Assembly: GCF_009905615.1 (NCBI RefSeq)
Contig: NZ_JAAAKW010000003.1
Location: 186,001 to 250,000 of the forward strand
Reading direction: 5' to 3'
Origin: Pseudomonas sp. SLFW
Lineage (GTDB): Bacteria; Pseudomonadota; Gammaproteobacteria; Pseudomonadales; Pseudomonadaceae
Length of the DNA: 64,000 bases
Shown here: in pieces, positions 36,405-44,915 of the stretch
Layout: each line of letters starts with the position of its first letter
Position numbering within the stretch: position 1 is the first letter of the stretch
Position numbers and translations under genes: made by a program
The notes under the pieces: model-generated
What the model was told of the DNA's origin: nothing
Database searches by the model: none
Seen by the model: the letters and a program-made list of their open reading frames with translations, nothing else

Positions 36405-36506
36405 TGCCGAGCCTCAACTGGACATTCATAGGGCATAAAATCCTTTCATTAACGACCGTTTCCCGCGTCGGGACAGAATAGCTTTTCCCTGCCGCGAACA
36501 CTCACC

Positions 36507-37727
36507 ATGACCTCATCAGCTCCCGCGCCTGACGTCCCGCATACTAAACGAACATCACGTAAAAATGCGCTCACCGCCGCCTGCGCGGCCCATGCCACGC
36601 ACGATGGTTTGTGCGATCTGGTGTATGTGTTCCTCCCCGTCTGGCAGGACATGTTCATGCTCGGCTATGTGTGGCTCAGTGTGCTCAGAAGCGCTTATGC
36701 CTTGACGTTGGCTGCGTTGCAGATACCGGTCACCTCGTTGACATCGAACGTTCGTCCGGTCCATTTGCTCGTCGGGTCAACCGCTGTCACCGCGCTCGGC
36801 TGGTTACTGGCGGGCCTGGCCGGGAGCGCCGTCGGGCTGGGTGCCGCACTGGTGGTCGCCGGGATCGGCGCGAGCGTGCAACACCCCGTGGCGTCCGCCA
36901 TGGTGTCTCGGGCATACGGCAGCGGGGCCAAGCGGCCGCTGGGGATCTACAACTTCGCGGGGGATGTCGGCAAATCGGTGCTGCCCGCTTCAGCGGCGGT
37001 ACTGCTCACCTATGGCTCGTATCGTAATGTGATCTTTGTATACGCAGGCGTGGGCGTGCTCGCGGCGTTATTGATCGGAGCGCTCCTTAAAAGGACTGAC
37101 ACCGTTCACGCGTCGCCTGAGCGGAGTCGTCCGGCAAGGGATATCAACGGAGTGACCGAGACACCGGGCGCCTTTCGGGCACTGCTCGCCACAGCGATAC
37201 TGGACAGTGCTGTGCGCATGGGATTTCTCACCTTTCTTCCGTTCATCATCAAGTCCAGCGGCGGCTCGTTGGCTCAAACGGGCGTTGGCCTGACGCTGGT
37301 CTTCATCGGCGGCGCAGTCGGCAAGTTTTGTTGCGGCTGGATGGCGGACTCACTCGGCAGCACCAGGGCAATCATGCTGACGGAGGTGGCGACCGCACTG
37401 CTTATCGTGCTGGTTCTGACGACACCGCTGACGATCGCCATGCTGACACTGCCGTTCCTGGGAGTGGTGTTGAACGGCACATCTTCCGTGTTGTACGGCG
37501 CGGTCACCGACGTGGTCGACACGCCCGGGCACGCCCGAGCTTTTTCAGTGTTTTACACCGGGACCATTGGCGCCGGCGCGCTGGCCCCGGTGCTGTACGG
37601 TTACGTGGGTGATCACGCAGGTATCGCAGCGGCGGTCATCGTCATAGCGGTCACGGCGGCCGTATCGTTTTTGCCGGTCACCATTGCGGCCCTCCGGCAT
37701 CCTGAAGAGGTGGGTGATTCGCGATGA
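36507..37727 (+). CDS. MFS transporter, fosmidomycin-resistance (Fsr) like
   Basis: 406 residues with about twelve membrane helices. It opens ACAAHATHDGLCDLVYVFLP, similar to the HxxxD start of Fsr-type exporters, and later contains HPVASAMVSRAYGSGAKRPLGIYNFAGDVGKS, a pattern of that subfamily. It probably exports a small drug-like or metabolic compound. The divergent LysR gene is the probable regulator. It ends a few bases before the convergent integrase gene. Confidence 0.85.
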   Translation: MTSSAPAPDVPHTKRTSRKNALTAACAAHATHDGLCDLVYVFLPVWQDMFMLGYVWLSVLRSAYALTLAALQIPVTSLTSNVRPVHLLVGSTAVTALGWLLAGLAGSAVGLGAALVVAGIGASVQHPVASAMVSRAYGSGAKRPLGIYNFAGDVGKSVLPASAAVLLTYGSYRNVIFVYAGVGVLAALLIGALLKRTDTVHASPERSRPARDINGVTETPGAFRALLATAILDSAVRMGFLTFLPFIIKSSGGSLAQTGVGLTLVFIGGAVGKFCCGWMADSLGSTRAIMLTEVATALLIVLVLTTPLTIAMLTLPFLGVVLNGTSSVLYGAVTDVVDTPGHARAFSVFYTGTIGAGALAPVLYGYVGDHAGIAAAVIVIAVTAAVSFLPVTIAALRHPEEVGDSR

Positions 37728-37737
37728 ATATAAAGGC

Positions 37738-39042
37738 TCAATCACGCTCCCTCATGGGCAGCCGTTTTGCCGAATACGCGCGCTTTTCGTCCTCGGAATT
37801 GTAGTAGACGTTCTGGGTCGTGCTGAGGCTGTTGTGCCGCAAATCGACCTGAAGGTCTTTCATGTCGCGATGGGGCGCATCGAACGTCGCCGAGGTGTGC
37901 CTCAACCAATGCAAAGATGCCGCACGCAGGCGTCCAACGTCTTCATCTGCCCAGTTTTCCGCCTGCATCCGCTCCAGTGCCCGGTCGAATACCTCTTGGA
38001 GCAACACCCGGATATGTCGATCCGACAACCCGGCGCGCCCTCGTTGCGTCGCGATCAACGGGGTGGTTTCGCGGAAACCGGGCAACGGCGACAGGCCCTG
38101 ATGCACCCGCCAACGCTTGAGGTAGTTCTCGACGTAGTCGTCCCGCACGCTGATTTTCCCGGCCTTGTTGCCTTTGCCAACCACGTGATACCACCAGTTG
38201 CCCGCGCCATCCTTGCGCATGTCGCCCATGCTCGGCGTCCAGTTCTCACGCCCGACCAGATCGGAAACCCGCAAATACATCGCAAAAATCGTCGCCACGA
38301 TGAACAGCGTGCGTTCATATCTAGCATCCTGGGAGGCCAGCAACTCGGCTGTTTCCAGCACAAAGTCCCACTGCAATGAGGTCAGAATGCGCGTGTCGGC
38401 GTCGCCCGTGGTGCGCTGCTTGTACTTGCTCTTCTGTTTAACGGCCTTGAACGGGTTGTGCTCACAGAAACCCTCATCGATGGCATGCTGAAAAAAGCTG
38501 CCGCAGACCGCAAATATCTGCGCGATCGAGCCTTGCGCAGGTTTGTAATGGTCCTGAAGGAGAGGGCGGTTGTCCTCGCTGGCGCGCTTGCGATCCTCTT
38601 TCGAAGCTGACTGACTGAAAGGCCGCCAATCAGGGTTCAACACAGACGTATCACTCGCCAGCTTCTTGCGACCACCGACCCGCAAGAAGCGAGATTTCAC
38701 GACAGGGCCGACCCAGGCGGGGTCGGGTGCGAGGCAGAACTCCAGAAACGATTCGGCATGAGTACGGCGCATGTCCAGAAGGGAAACGCGAGACTTGAGC
38801 AGGGTCCATAGCAACAGGCGCTCGACGTGCGTGCGGTAGGAATTGAACGTAGACTCGTTACCAGCATAGGACTTCAAAAAACCCCGCACGGCACGATAGC
38901 CCTCAAGGGCCTGCAATTCAGCGGGAAACTGCTCCAGATAGCCGGTGACGGCGGGCAGTTCCTCCTTGAGCGAACTGAAATTCAGCTCGACGAAACGGGC
39001 AAAAGTCTCGAATAACGGGTGCGGTGTCGAAGGCGTGGACAT
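37738..39042 (-). CDS. Tyrosine site-specific recombinase (phage integrase family)
   Basis: 434 residues. The N-terminal part is a helical SAM-like core-binding region, and the C-terminal catalytic domain has the RHRY set: Arg in FAMYLRVSDLVG, HWLRHTSATF (H-x-x-R), the second His in LRHNSLSTTQ, and the nucleophile Tyr in NVYYNSEDEKR. All are intact, so it should be active. No tRNA, excisionase or phage genes lie beside it. Upstream, 39107-39196 holds three GCAATATC-type sites in mixed orientation. It may be the last gene of a lost island or a stand-alone integrase. Confidence 0.9.
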   Translation of the reverse strand: MSTPSTPHPLFETFARFVELNFSSLKEELPAVTGYLEQFPAELQALEGYRAVRGFLKSYAGNESTFNSYRTHVERLLLWTLLKSRVSLLDMRRTHAESFLEFCLAPDPAWVGPVVKSRFLRVGGRKKLASDTSVLNPDWRPFSQSASKEDRKRASEDNRPLLQDHYKPAQGSIAQIFAVCGSFFQHAIDEGFCEHNPFKAVKQKSKYKQRTTGDADTRILTSLQWDFVLETAELLASQDARYERTLFIVATIFAMYLRVSDLVGRENWTPSMGDMRKDGAGNWWYHVVGKGNKAGKISVRDDYVENYLKRWRVHQGLSPLPGFRETTPLIATQRGRAGLSDRHIRVLLQEVFDRALERMQAENWADEDVGRLRAASLHWLRHTSATFDAPHRDMKDLQVDLRHNSLSTTQNVYYNSEDEKRAYSAKRLPMRERD

Positions 39043-39106
39043 TTTTGAAAATCGCTTGCAGAAGGCTCTGGAATGGTCGTGATAATCCTATGTGGAGCAG
39101 TATTGT

Positions 39107-39196
39107 GCAATATCCGGGTCTGACAGTTATCGGATATTGCAAACGCGTCAATCCGGCTACCTGAATGCTGAATCCAGCGAATTCTCGCAATATCTG
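39107..39196. promoter_or_regulatory. Cluster of three GCAATATC(C/T)G sites upstream of the integrase
   Basis: GCAATATCCG at 39107-39116 and its exact inverse CGGATATTGC at 39131-39140 form a dyad. A third site, GCAATATCTG, lies at 39187-39196. They are within 160 bases of the integrase start and could be recombinase arm sites or operators of its promoter. Confidence 0.55.
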
Positions 39197-39245
39197 CCCA
39201 GCCTATCGGCGTGCGCCGTCGCATCCAATAAGCAATCACTGTGTG

Positions 39246-39530
39246 CTCAAATCCCTTTCATGCATTTCCGGACATCGTCATCAATGACGTCCTCTGGCTT
39301 GATGCAGTCCTTAAGCGACTTGCGGTCTTGAAGCTCATCGAACTCGGTCCGTTGTCTATTTCGGCATTGTCCATTGCCAGGCCGAACCGAGAATGATCAC
39401 CCTTGAGGGATTCGCACAGCGTTGCGTTGGCGAACGTTGACGCCTGACTGGCGACGGTGTGTGCGATGGAAACCACAGAGCCCGCGTTGAAGCTTGCGCA
39501 GATGAGCACCGCGGCGAGTAAGCGATTCAT
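39246..39530 (-). pseudogene. Small exported protein gene with a frameshift
   Basis: The first frame starts at 39530 with a signal peptide (MNRLLAAVLICASFNAGS) and continues through NATLCESLKGDHSRFGLAMDN. Near 39365 the coherent reading leaves this frame and continues in another one as RNRQRTEFDELQDRKSLKDC, then IKPEDVIDDDVRKCMKGI, stopping at 39246. The second part has the polar, Cys-paired look of a real mature protein, whereas the first frame downstream does not. One missing C in GCC(C)GAAAT would restore a single reading of about 95 residues. Either a recent pseudogene or a base-call error. No function is recognised. Confidence 0.6.
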
Positions 39531-39872
39531 GGTGCATCTTTAATCTGGGCGTGAGCGTTGGTGCTGAGTCGATGTTGCTCAGCTTGATGCGAGGTGTGGA
39601 GGCATTCGTGATGGAGAATGAGCGTGGTGTTGATGATAGACGCCGAGGTAGCGATTTGAGGACTGGACGCCCAAGGATGGAATTTGGGGGTTCTGAGCGT
39701 TGCAAAGCGTCACACTCACCACCCAGTGCTGACACAGACTGTTACGTATAATGTATATTATGTTAAATCGTGTAACTGGAATGGACGTTGCCGGTCCATC
39801 ACACGGGTTCCAGGCAGATATGTTGAGGCTATTACTCGCTTACTACGAAACATCGTCCCCCCGCCGTCACCT
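39531..39872. other. Non-coding gap with AT-rich segment
   Basis: 342 bases. Around 39735-39775 there is an AT-rich run (TATAATGTATATTATGTTAAA) resembling promoter DNA. I see no gene, RNA or terminator. Base composition differs from its neighbours, consistent with an insertion or deletion scar near the orphan integrase. Confidence 0.4.
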
Positions 39873-40811
39873 CTAATGCGAAGAGACGAAGATCGACGGT
39901 GTACTGGACTCAGGTAATGCATATGTCGCTTTCATCCACACGACCTCTGCATGAGGCGTGCGACCGAAAAAGCGTTTGAATTCCCGACTGAATTGCGAGG
40001 CGCTTTCGTAGCCGACATCGAACGCCGCGGCTGCCACCGAAACATCGTTACGCAACATCAGTAAACGTGCCTGGTGCAGACGCGTCGACTTCAGGTACTG
40101 CATGGGCGAAGAGTCAGTAACCGTTCTGAAGTGCAGATGGAAATTGGGGACGTTCATGCTAGCCTCCTGCGCCAGCGCTTCCACGTTCAACTGCTCCTGA
40201 TAAGAGCTGTGGATTTTGCGGATGGCGCGAGTGACTTTGCCGAAGTGCCCCTGCTTACTGAGTGCAGCACGCATGGAGCCGCCCTGCTCGCCGGCGATGA
40301 TCCGATAATAAATCTCGCGAAGCAGCGACGGGCCGAGGATCTGCGCATCGACCGGGTGACTCATGGCGGCGAGAAAGCGCAGGGTGGACTCACGCAAACG
40401 GTCGTCCATCGGTGAGGAATACATGCCCTTTGGGGGAGCTGCCGTCGGGCCGAATGTCTCGTCGATCTCCAGAATCAGCTCGCCTGCCAGCTTGAAATCC
40501 AGTCGCATGTATACAGCGAACATGGGTTCTTCTTCGCTGGCGTCGGTTTCCATCGTGAACGGCACCGGCACCGACACCACCAGATAGTGCTGGGCGTCGT
40601 AAATGTAGACGTCGTCCCCCAGGTAACCGCGCTTGCGGCCCTGACACAAGATCACAATGCCAGGCTCATAGAGCACGGGTGTGCGGGTCAGCGGCCTGTT
40701 TGAACGCAAAAAACGTATGTCATCCAGGGGACTCAGGTTGTAGCCTTCGAGCGGTGCCAGTTGCTCCATCAACTGGACCATGCGCTCAGTCGTTTGTGCA
40801 TCATTACTCAT
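39873..40811 (-). CDS. AraC-family regulator (AraC_N type)
   Basis: 312 residues, paralogous in layout to the regulator at 29013. The N-terminal domain has VLYEPGIVILCQGRKRGYLG, and the C-terminal double helix-turn-helix has LAQEASMNVPNFHLHFRTV and FDVGYESASQFSREFKRFFG. Regulators of this type usually stand next to the short-chain or medium-chain dehydrogenase they control. Here only the tail of an SDR is left upstream (40838-40966), so the partner has probably been deleted. Confidence 0.89.
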   Translation of the reverse strand: MSNDAQTTERMVQLMEQLAPLEGYNLSPLDDIRFLRSNRPLTRTPVLYEPGIVILCQGRKRGYLGDDVYIYDAQHYLVVSVPVPFTMETDASEEEPMFAVYMRLDFKLAGELILEIDETFGPTAAPPKGMYSSPMDDRLRESTLRFLAAMSHPVDAQILGPSLLREIYYRIIAGEQGGSMRAALSKQGHFGKVTRAIRKIHSSYQEQLNVEALAQEASMNVPNFHLHFRTVTDSSPMQYLKSTRLHQARLLMLRNDVSVAAAAFDVGYESASQFSREFKRFFGRTPHAEVVWMKATYALPESSTPSIFVSSH

Positions 40812-40837
40812 GTTCGATCCTCCTGCTCGCCGCGTTC

Positions 40838-40966
40838 AGCTATCGGTAGAGCGGGTCGAGGCTTCCCATTGTTCGAGATATTTCAACGACTGCTCAAGCT
40901 TGCCACGAACCAGCCCCAGCGCATCGCTACCTAGCAAGAGATGGGCCGGGCCGCCGCTGCCGAATC
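40838..40966 (-). pseudogene. C-terminal remnant of a short-chain dehydrogenase
   Basis: In one minus-strand frame, about 40 residues read GGPAHLLLGSDALGLVRGKL, then EQSLKYLEQWEASTRSTDS and a stop at 40838-40840. This is the typical tail of an SDR (P-x-HLLLGSDA...W-E-x-x-T-R-S-T-D). The frame is closed upstream at about 40966 and no SDR core precedes it; the LysR gene at 41002 follows instead. It is a deletion scar. The tail is too short to act. Confidence 0.72.
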
Positions 40967-41001
40967 ACCGGCACGGGCATCTGCGCTGCGATGGGTGAGC
41001 T

Positions 41002-41901
41002 TCATTCAGCCCGCTGGCTGAGCCATTCACGAAACGTGCTGAGCGCCGTCGATTCGGGTTTGTTCACTGGCCAGGCGAAGTAATACGAAAAGCTTTGCCG
41101 ATCGATAACCAGGTCAAAGGGCATGCGCAGCAATCCGGCCTCAAGCTCTTTATTCACCAGCGACTTCTGAGCGATGGCCACACCGTGGCCTTCGATAGCG
41201 GCCTGGTACGCCAGTAGAGAGGTTTCGTAGCGCATGCCTCGGTACGGGTTGACTTGAGGCACACCCGCTTCACGCAGCCACAACGCCCAGTCGTCCAGCC
41301 GGGCGAGGGAATGCAAGAGCACCTGATCGACGAGCTCTTCCGGGACTCGCAGATCCGACGCAAAACTCGCGCTCACCACAGGCACCAACTCATTGCGGGT
41401 CAGCATCTGGGTGCCGATCCCCGGCCAGTCGCCGCCGCCCAACTGAATGCCGCCGTCGAGGTCTTCGTGCTCGAAATCCAGCGCGGCAGGTGACGTGGTC
41501 AGCTGCACGTCAATGGCCGGATGCGCAATGTGGAACCCCGCCAAGCGCGGAATCAGCCAGCGCACCGCGAAGGTCGCCGGTGCACGAATCTTCAGCAATT
41601 GACGCCGCGTCGAGCCACCGACAATGGCATTGGTGGACTCGCGGAGGGCGTTAAACAACGGCACGATATCCGCCAGATAACGCTCGCCTGCAGCTGTCAA
41701 CTCCAGGCCCGTAGGCATGCGCCGGAAAAGTTGCACAGACAGATAATCCTCCAGCGCCTTGATCTGTCGGCTTACCGCGGCAGGCGTCACCGACAGTTCG
41801 TCCGCCGCACGGGTGACGCTGAGCGAACGACCCGTGGCCTCGAACGCCTTGAGCGGGTTGAGCGGCGGTAAGGGGCGAGAATGTGCGCCGTTGATGTTCA
41901 C
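41002..41901 (-). CDS. LysR-family regulator (GcvA-like)
   Basis: 299 residues. It opens PLPPLNPLKAFEATGRSLSV, followed by the helix-turn-helix AADELSVTPAAVSRQIKALE, the pattern of the GcvA/TrpI subgroup. The effector domain carries FAVRWLIPRLAGFHIAHPAI. It is 36 bases from the MHS transporter gene on the same strand and downstream of the catabolic set, so it is the likely local regulator of the 41938-47357 genes. The inducer is unknown. Confidence 0.9.
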   Translation of the reverse strand: MNINGAHSRPLPPLNPLKAFEATGRSLSVTRAADELSVTPAAVSRQIKALEDYLSVQLFRRMPTGLELTAAGERYLADIVPLFNALRESTNAIVGGSTRRQLLKIRAPATFAVRWLIPRLAGFHIAHPAIDVQLTTSPAALDFEHEDLDGGIQLGGGDWPGIGTQMLTRNELVPVVSASFASDLRVPEELVDQVLLHSLARLDDWALWLREAGVPQVNPYRGMRYETSLLAYQAAIEGHGVAIAQKSLVNKELEAGLLRMPFDLVIDRQSFSYYFAWPVNKPESTALSTFREWLSQRAE

Positions 41902-41937
41902 TGAGAATCTCCAGGCGGTCAGAGCGGATCGACGGGC

Positions 41938-43263
41938 CTATTGAGTATCGGAACTGCGCTGGCGGTCAATGCGCACACCCCAGATCGCTGCAACCAAGAT
42001 GCACGGTAGCAGCGACACGATCGAATAGACGATGCCGGCCAGCGGGTTGCCACTCCAGTTCACCAGCGCCAAGCTGATCATGGGCAGGAAACCGCCGAAC
42101 AGGATGTTGCCAATCTGCTGCGAAAGCCCGAAGCCAGTGGTTCTGCTCTGCGGCGGAAAACTGTCAGCGATGAACGCAGGCAGCGGCGCCATGACCATTG
42201 CCGTCAACGCCGCGAGCAACGTGATGCACGCGATCAACACCGGCCAGGCCTGGATCTTGGCCGAAGCGACAATCTGCGCAAAACACGGATACGCGGCACC
42301 CGCCCACAACACCATGCCGACCAACATGATCCACGCCCGCCCATACCGGTCACTAAGGGCGCCGAACAGCGGATACAAAGGCGCTGCAATGAGGATGGCG
42401 ACGCCGACGCACAGGTTCGCTTCGAACACGGGCACGGCCAGCACGTTCTGCAGGAAATACAGCATGTAGATGATCGAGGTGTACAAGGTGACGGACGTGC
42501 CCCCTTGAGCACCGAATACCGCCACCAGAAGGTTCTTCCATGACGCCCGGCTGGTCAGGGTGTCCGCCAGTGGCGAGCGAGATACACCGCCCTCCTCCTT
42601 GAGCGCCTGGAAGACGGGCGTCTCTTCCATCCCCAGGCGAATGTAGGTCGCGACCAGAACGATCGGCGCCGAAACAAGAAAAGGCACCCGCCAGCCCCAG
42701 GCAGCAAAGTCGGCGGGTGTGAGGTAAACATTGAGCAAGGAAACCACCAGAAGCGCCAGCAACAAGCCCAGGCTGGCGGTACTCTGCAAGAAACTGGTAA
42801 ACAGACCGCGCCGCTCACGGGGCGCATGCTCCATGACATACACCGCCGCCGAACCGTACTCCCCACCCAAGGCAATTCCCTGAATGATGCGCAGCACAAG
42901 CAGGCACACCGGCGCGAAGATCCCCGCCGACTGATAGGTCGGCAAACACCCCATCAGCACGGTCGACGTTCCCATCAGCACCAGAGTGATGACGAACGCG
43001 CGTTTGCGCCCGATGCGATCAGACATGGGACTGAAGATCAGCGTGCCCAGTGGTCGCGCCAGGTAGGCAACGCCAAAGGTGCCTGCCGTGAGAATCGACG
43101 AAACGAAGGGGTCGAACTCAGGCAAAAACAAAGCACGCAAGGTGCTGCCCAAGGCGACATAAACGAGGAAGTCATAGTATTCGAGCATGGTGCCGAAGCT
43201 GGCAGTGCCAACCACGCGTGACATGCTGGGCCGGTAAGATGCAGCGGTTGCGGCGATGTCCAT
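41938..43263 (-). CDS. MFS transporter of the metabolite:H+ symporter (MHS) family
   Basis: 441 residues from the ATG at 43263. About twelve membrane helices. The family marks are GTMLEYYDFLVYVALGSTL near the N terminus, RPLGTLIFSPMSDRIGRKRA between helices 2 and 3, and RIIQGIALGGEYGSAAVYV. MHS proteins import organic acids such as citrate, shikimate, proline-betaine or aromatic acids with protons. It belongs with the CoA enzymes upstream and probably brings in the acid that they process. Confidence 0.9.
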   Translation of the reverse strand: MDIAATAASYRPSMSRVVGTASFGTMLEYYDFLVYVALGSTLRALFLPEFDPFVSSILTAGTFGVAYLARPLGTLIFSPMSDRIGRKRAFVITLVLMGTSTVLMGCLPTYQSAGIFAPVCLLVLRIIQGIALGGEYGSAAVYVMEHAPRERRGLFTSFLQSTASLGLLLALLVVSLLNVYLTPADFAAWGWRVPFLVSAPIVLVATYIRLGMEETPVFQALKEEGGVSRSPLADTLTSRASWKNLLVAVFGAQGGTSVTLYTSIIYMLYFLQNVLAVPVFEANLCVGVAILIAAPLYPLFGALSDRYGRAWIMLVGMVLWAGAAYPCFAQIVASAKIQAWPVLIACITLLAALTAMVMAPLPAFIADSFPPQSRTTGFGLSQQIGNILFGGFLPMISLALVNWSGNPLAGIVYSIVSLLPCILVAAIWGVRIDRQRSSDTQ

Positions 43264-43316
43264 TGATATGGTCCTTATTGTTATGGGCTGCGACGAAAGA
43301 TCAACGCGGCCAGTCG

Positions 43317-44108
43317 TCACTGTGTCGATGCAAGGAATGCTTTAACGGCAGCCTTGTGTTCCGGGCCGCAAAGCAAGATGGCTTGAACGGCGCCTGCTGA
43401 TTCCAACGCTTGAGGCAGATCGCTGCTTGCAGCCTGACGAACCAGGCGCTTGGCCAGACGCAAGGCTTTGGGGGGCGCACTGGAAATGGTGGTTGCCAGT
43501 TGCTCGACGGTGCTGTCGAGCTCATCGGCGTCGACCACCCGGTTAATCAGCCCCATCTGCAAGGCTTCTTCAGCGGTGTGGAACTGGCTGGTCAGCGTCA
43601 TTTCCATCGCTTTGGCCAGCCCGACTGCACGGGTCAGAAACCACGCGCCGCCGATGCCCGAGATCAACCCGAGACGCAAAAAGCTTTCAGAGAGGCGCGC
43701 GCCTTTCACGGCAACCCGCAGGTCGCACATCAGGCTCAAGTCGAGCCCCGCGCCAATGGCCGAGCCGTTGATGGCAGCGATCACCGGGACGTCCACCGCT
43801 TGCATCGCCAGCGTAATGCGGTGCAGATAACGGCGCAGACTCTCGAGCACGTCCTCGGTGGCGCCCTGCATCAGGTCATCCCCGCTCTGCATGTCTTTGA
43901 CGTTGCCGCCGGTGCAGAAATGCCGACCACTGCCGCGCAGGACCACGCAATGCACATCCGGACGGCCATTAATGCCCTCCAGTGCCTCGGCCAGGGCCAC
44001 GCACATCGGCGTCGTCAGGGCGTTTCCGGTATAGCTGCCGTTAAGGGTGAGGTACAGGACAGCACCGCGTTGTTCGATCAGTACCAGATCGTGTTTTTCA
44101 GGATTCAT
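43317..44108 (-). CDS. Enoyl-CoA hydratase/isomerase-family protein, atypical active site
   Basis: 263 residues of the crotonase fold. The oxyanion-hole loops are visible (VLRGSGRHFCTGGNV and NGSAIGAGLDLSLMCDL). The two catalytic Glu positions of true hydratases are changed: the first reads GLDLSLMCD (Asp instead of Glu) and the second lies in ESFLRLGLISGIGGAW rather than QPEIxLGxIPGAGGT. It may therefore be an isomerase, hydrolase or racemase of the superfamily. It is 30 bases from a second, canonical member and a CoA-transferase gene, so its substrate is a CoA thioester made there. Confidence 0.85.
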   Translation of the reverse strand: MNPEKHDLVLIEQRGAVLYLTLNGSYTGNALTTPMCVALAEALEGINGRPDVHCVVLRGSGRHFCTGGNVKDMQSGDDLMQGATEDVLESLRRYLHRITLAMQAVDVPVIAAINGSAIGAGLDLSLMCDLRVAVKGARLSESFLRLGLISGIGGAWFLTRAVGLAKAMEMTLTSQFHTAEEALQMGLINRVVDADELDSTVEQLATTISSAPPKALRLAKRLVRQAASSDLPQALESAGAVQAILLCGPEHKAAVKAFLASTQ

Positions 44109-44138
44109 GAAACATACTCTCTTAGGGTCGTCGGTTTT

Positions 44139-44915
44139 TTATCGATGGTTGAAATGCGGTACACGTCGCTCCAGAAACGCCTCACAACCCTCGCGCTGGT
44201 CGTCGAGTGCGAAGCAGCCGTGAAAAGCGCTGCGCTCGTAGGCCAGTCCTTCCGCCAGCGATGTTTCGAAGGCACGGTCGGTGGCCGCTTTCACGGCGAT
44301 CAGGACCGGCAACGAATGCCGCGCGATTGACTGCCCGATCGCCAGCGCCGCATTGACGACGTCCACATCCGGCACCACTCGGGATACCAGGCCCGCCGCC
44401 AATGCCTGGGCAGCCGTGATGGATTCACCGGTCAGGTTCATTTCCATGGCCAACGACTTGCCGACCGCCCGCGGAAGACGTTGAGTCCCACCCGCGCCAG
44501 GCACCAGGCCGAGCTTGATTTCCGGCTGACCGAAGACCGCGGTTTCCCCCGCCACGACGATGTCGCAAATCATCGCGAATTCGCAGCCGCCGCCCAGTGC
44601 GTAGCCGCGCACGGCCGCCACCAAAGGTTTGCGCAGCGTGCTGACGCGCTGCCATTCAGCCGCCAGGAAGTTTTCGTTGACGGCCCGGGAGTACGTCATC
44701 TGCGCCATGGCTTGAATGTCTGCGCCCGCGGCGAAGGCACGGGCCGAGCCCGTCACGACAATCGCCCGCGTCTGGGTGTCTTCATCCAGCGTTTGCAGGG
44801 TATCGCCCAGTGCAGTCATCAGCTCATGGGTCAGGGGGTTCAGCCCGTTGGGACTGTTCAGGGTAACCAGGGCGACAGCGCCCTGATGCTCAAGGGTGAC
44901 AAAGCACGTAGTCAT
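44139..44915 (-). CDS. Enoyl-CoA hydratase, canonical
   Basis: 258 residues. Both catalytic glutamates are in place: GYALGGGCEFAMICDIVV (about residues 102-118) and FGQPEIKLGLVPGAGGTQRL (about 132-151). The oxyanion loop VTGSARAFAAGADIQAM is intact. It hydrates 2-enoyl-CoA to 3-hydroxyacyl-CoA. Its stop lies 30 bases before the other crotonase gene, and its start overlaps the CaiB-type gene stop by four bases (ATGA), so it is translationally coupled to the CoA-transferase. Confidence 0.92.
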   Translation of the reverse strand: MTTCFVTLEHQGAVALVTLNSPNGLNPLTHELMTALGDTLQTLDEDTQTRAIVVTGSARAFAAGADIQAMAQMTYSRAVNENFLAAEWQRVSTLRKPLVAAVRGYALGGGCEFAMICDIVVAGETAVFGQPEIKLGLVPGAGGTQRLPRAVGKSLAMEMNLTGESITAAQALAAGLVSRVVPDVDVVNAALAIGQSIARHSLPVLIAVKAATDRAFETSLAEGLAYERSAFHGCFALDDQREGCEAFLERRVPHFNHR

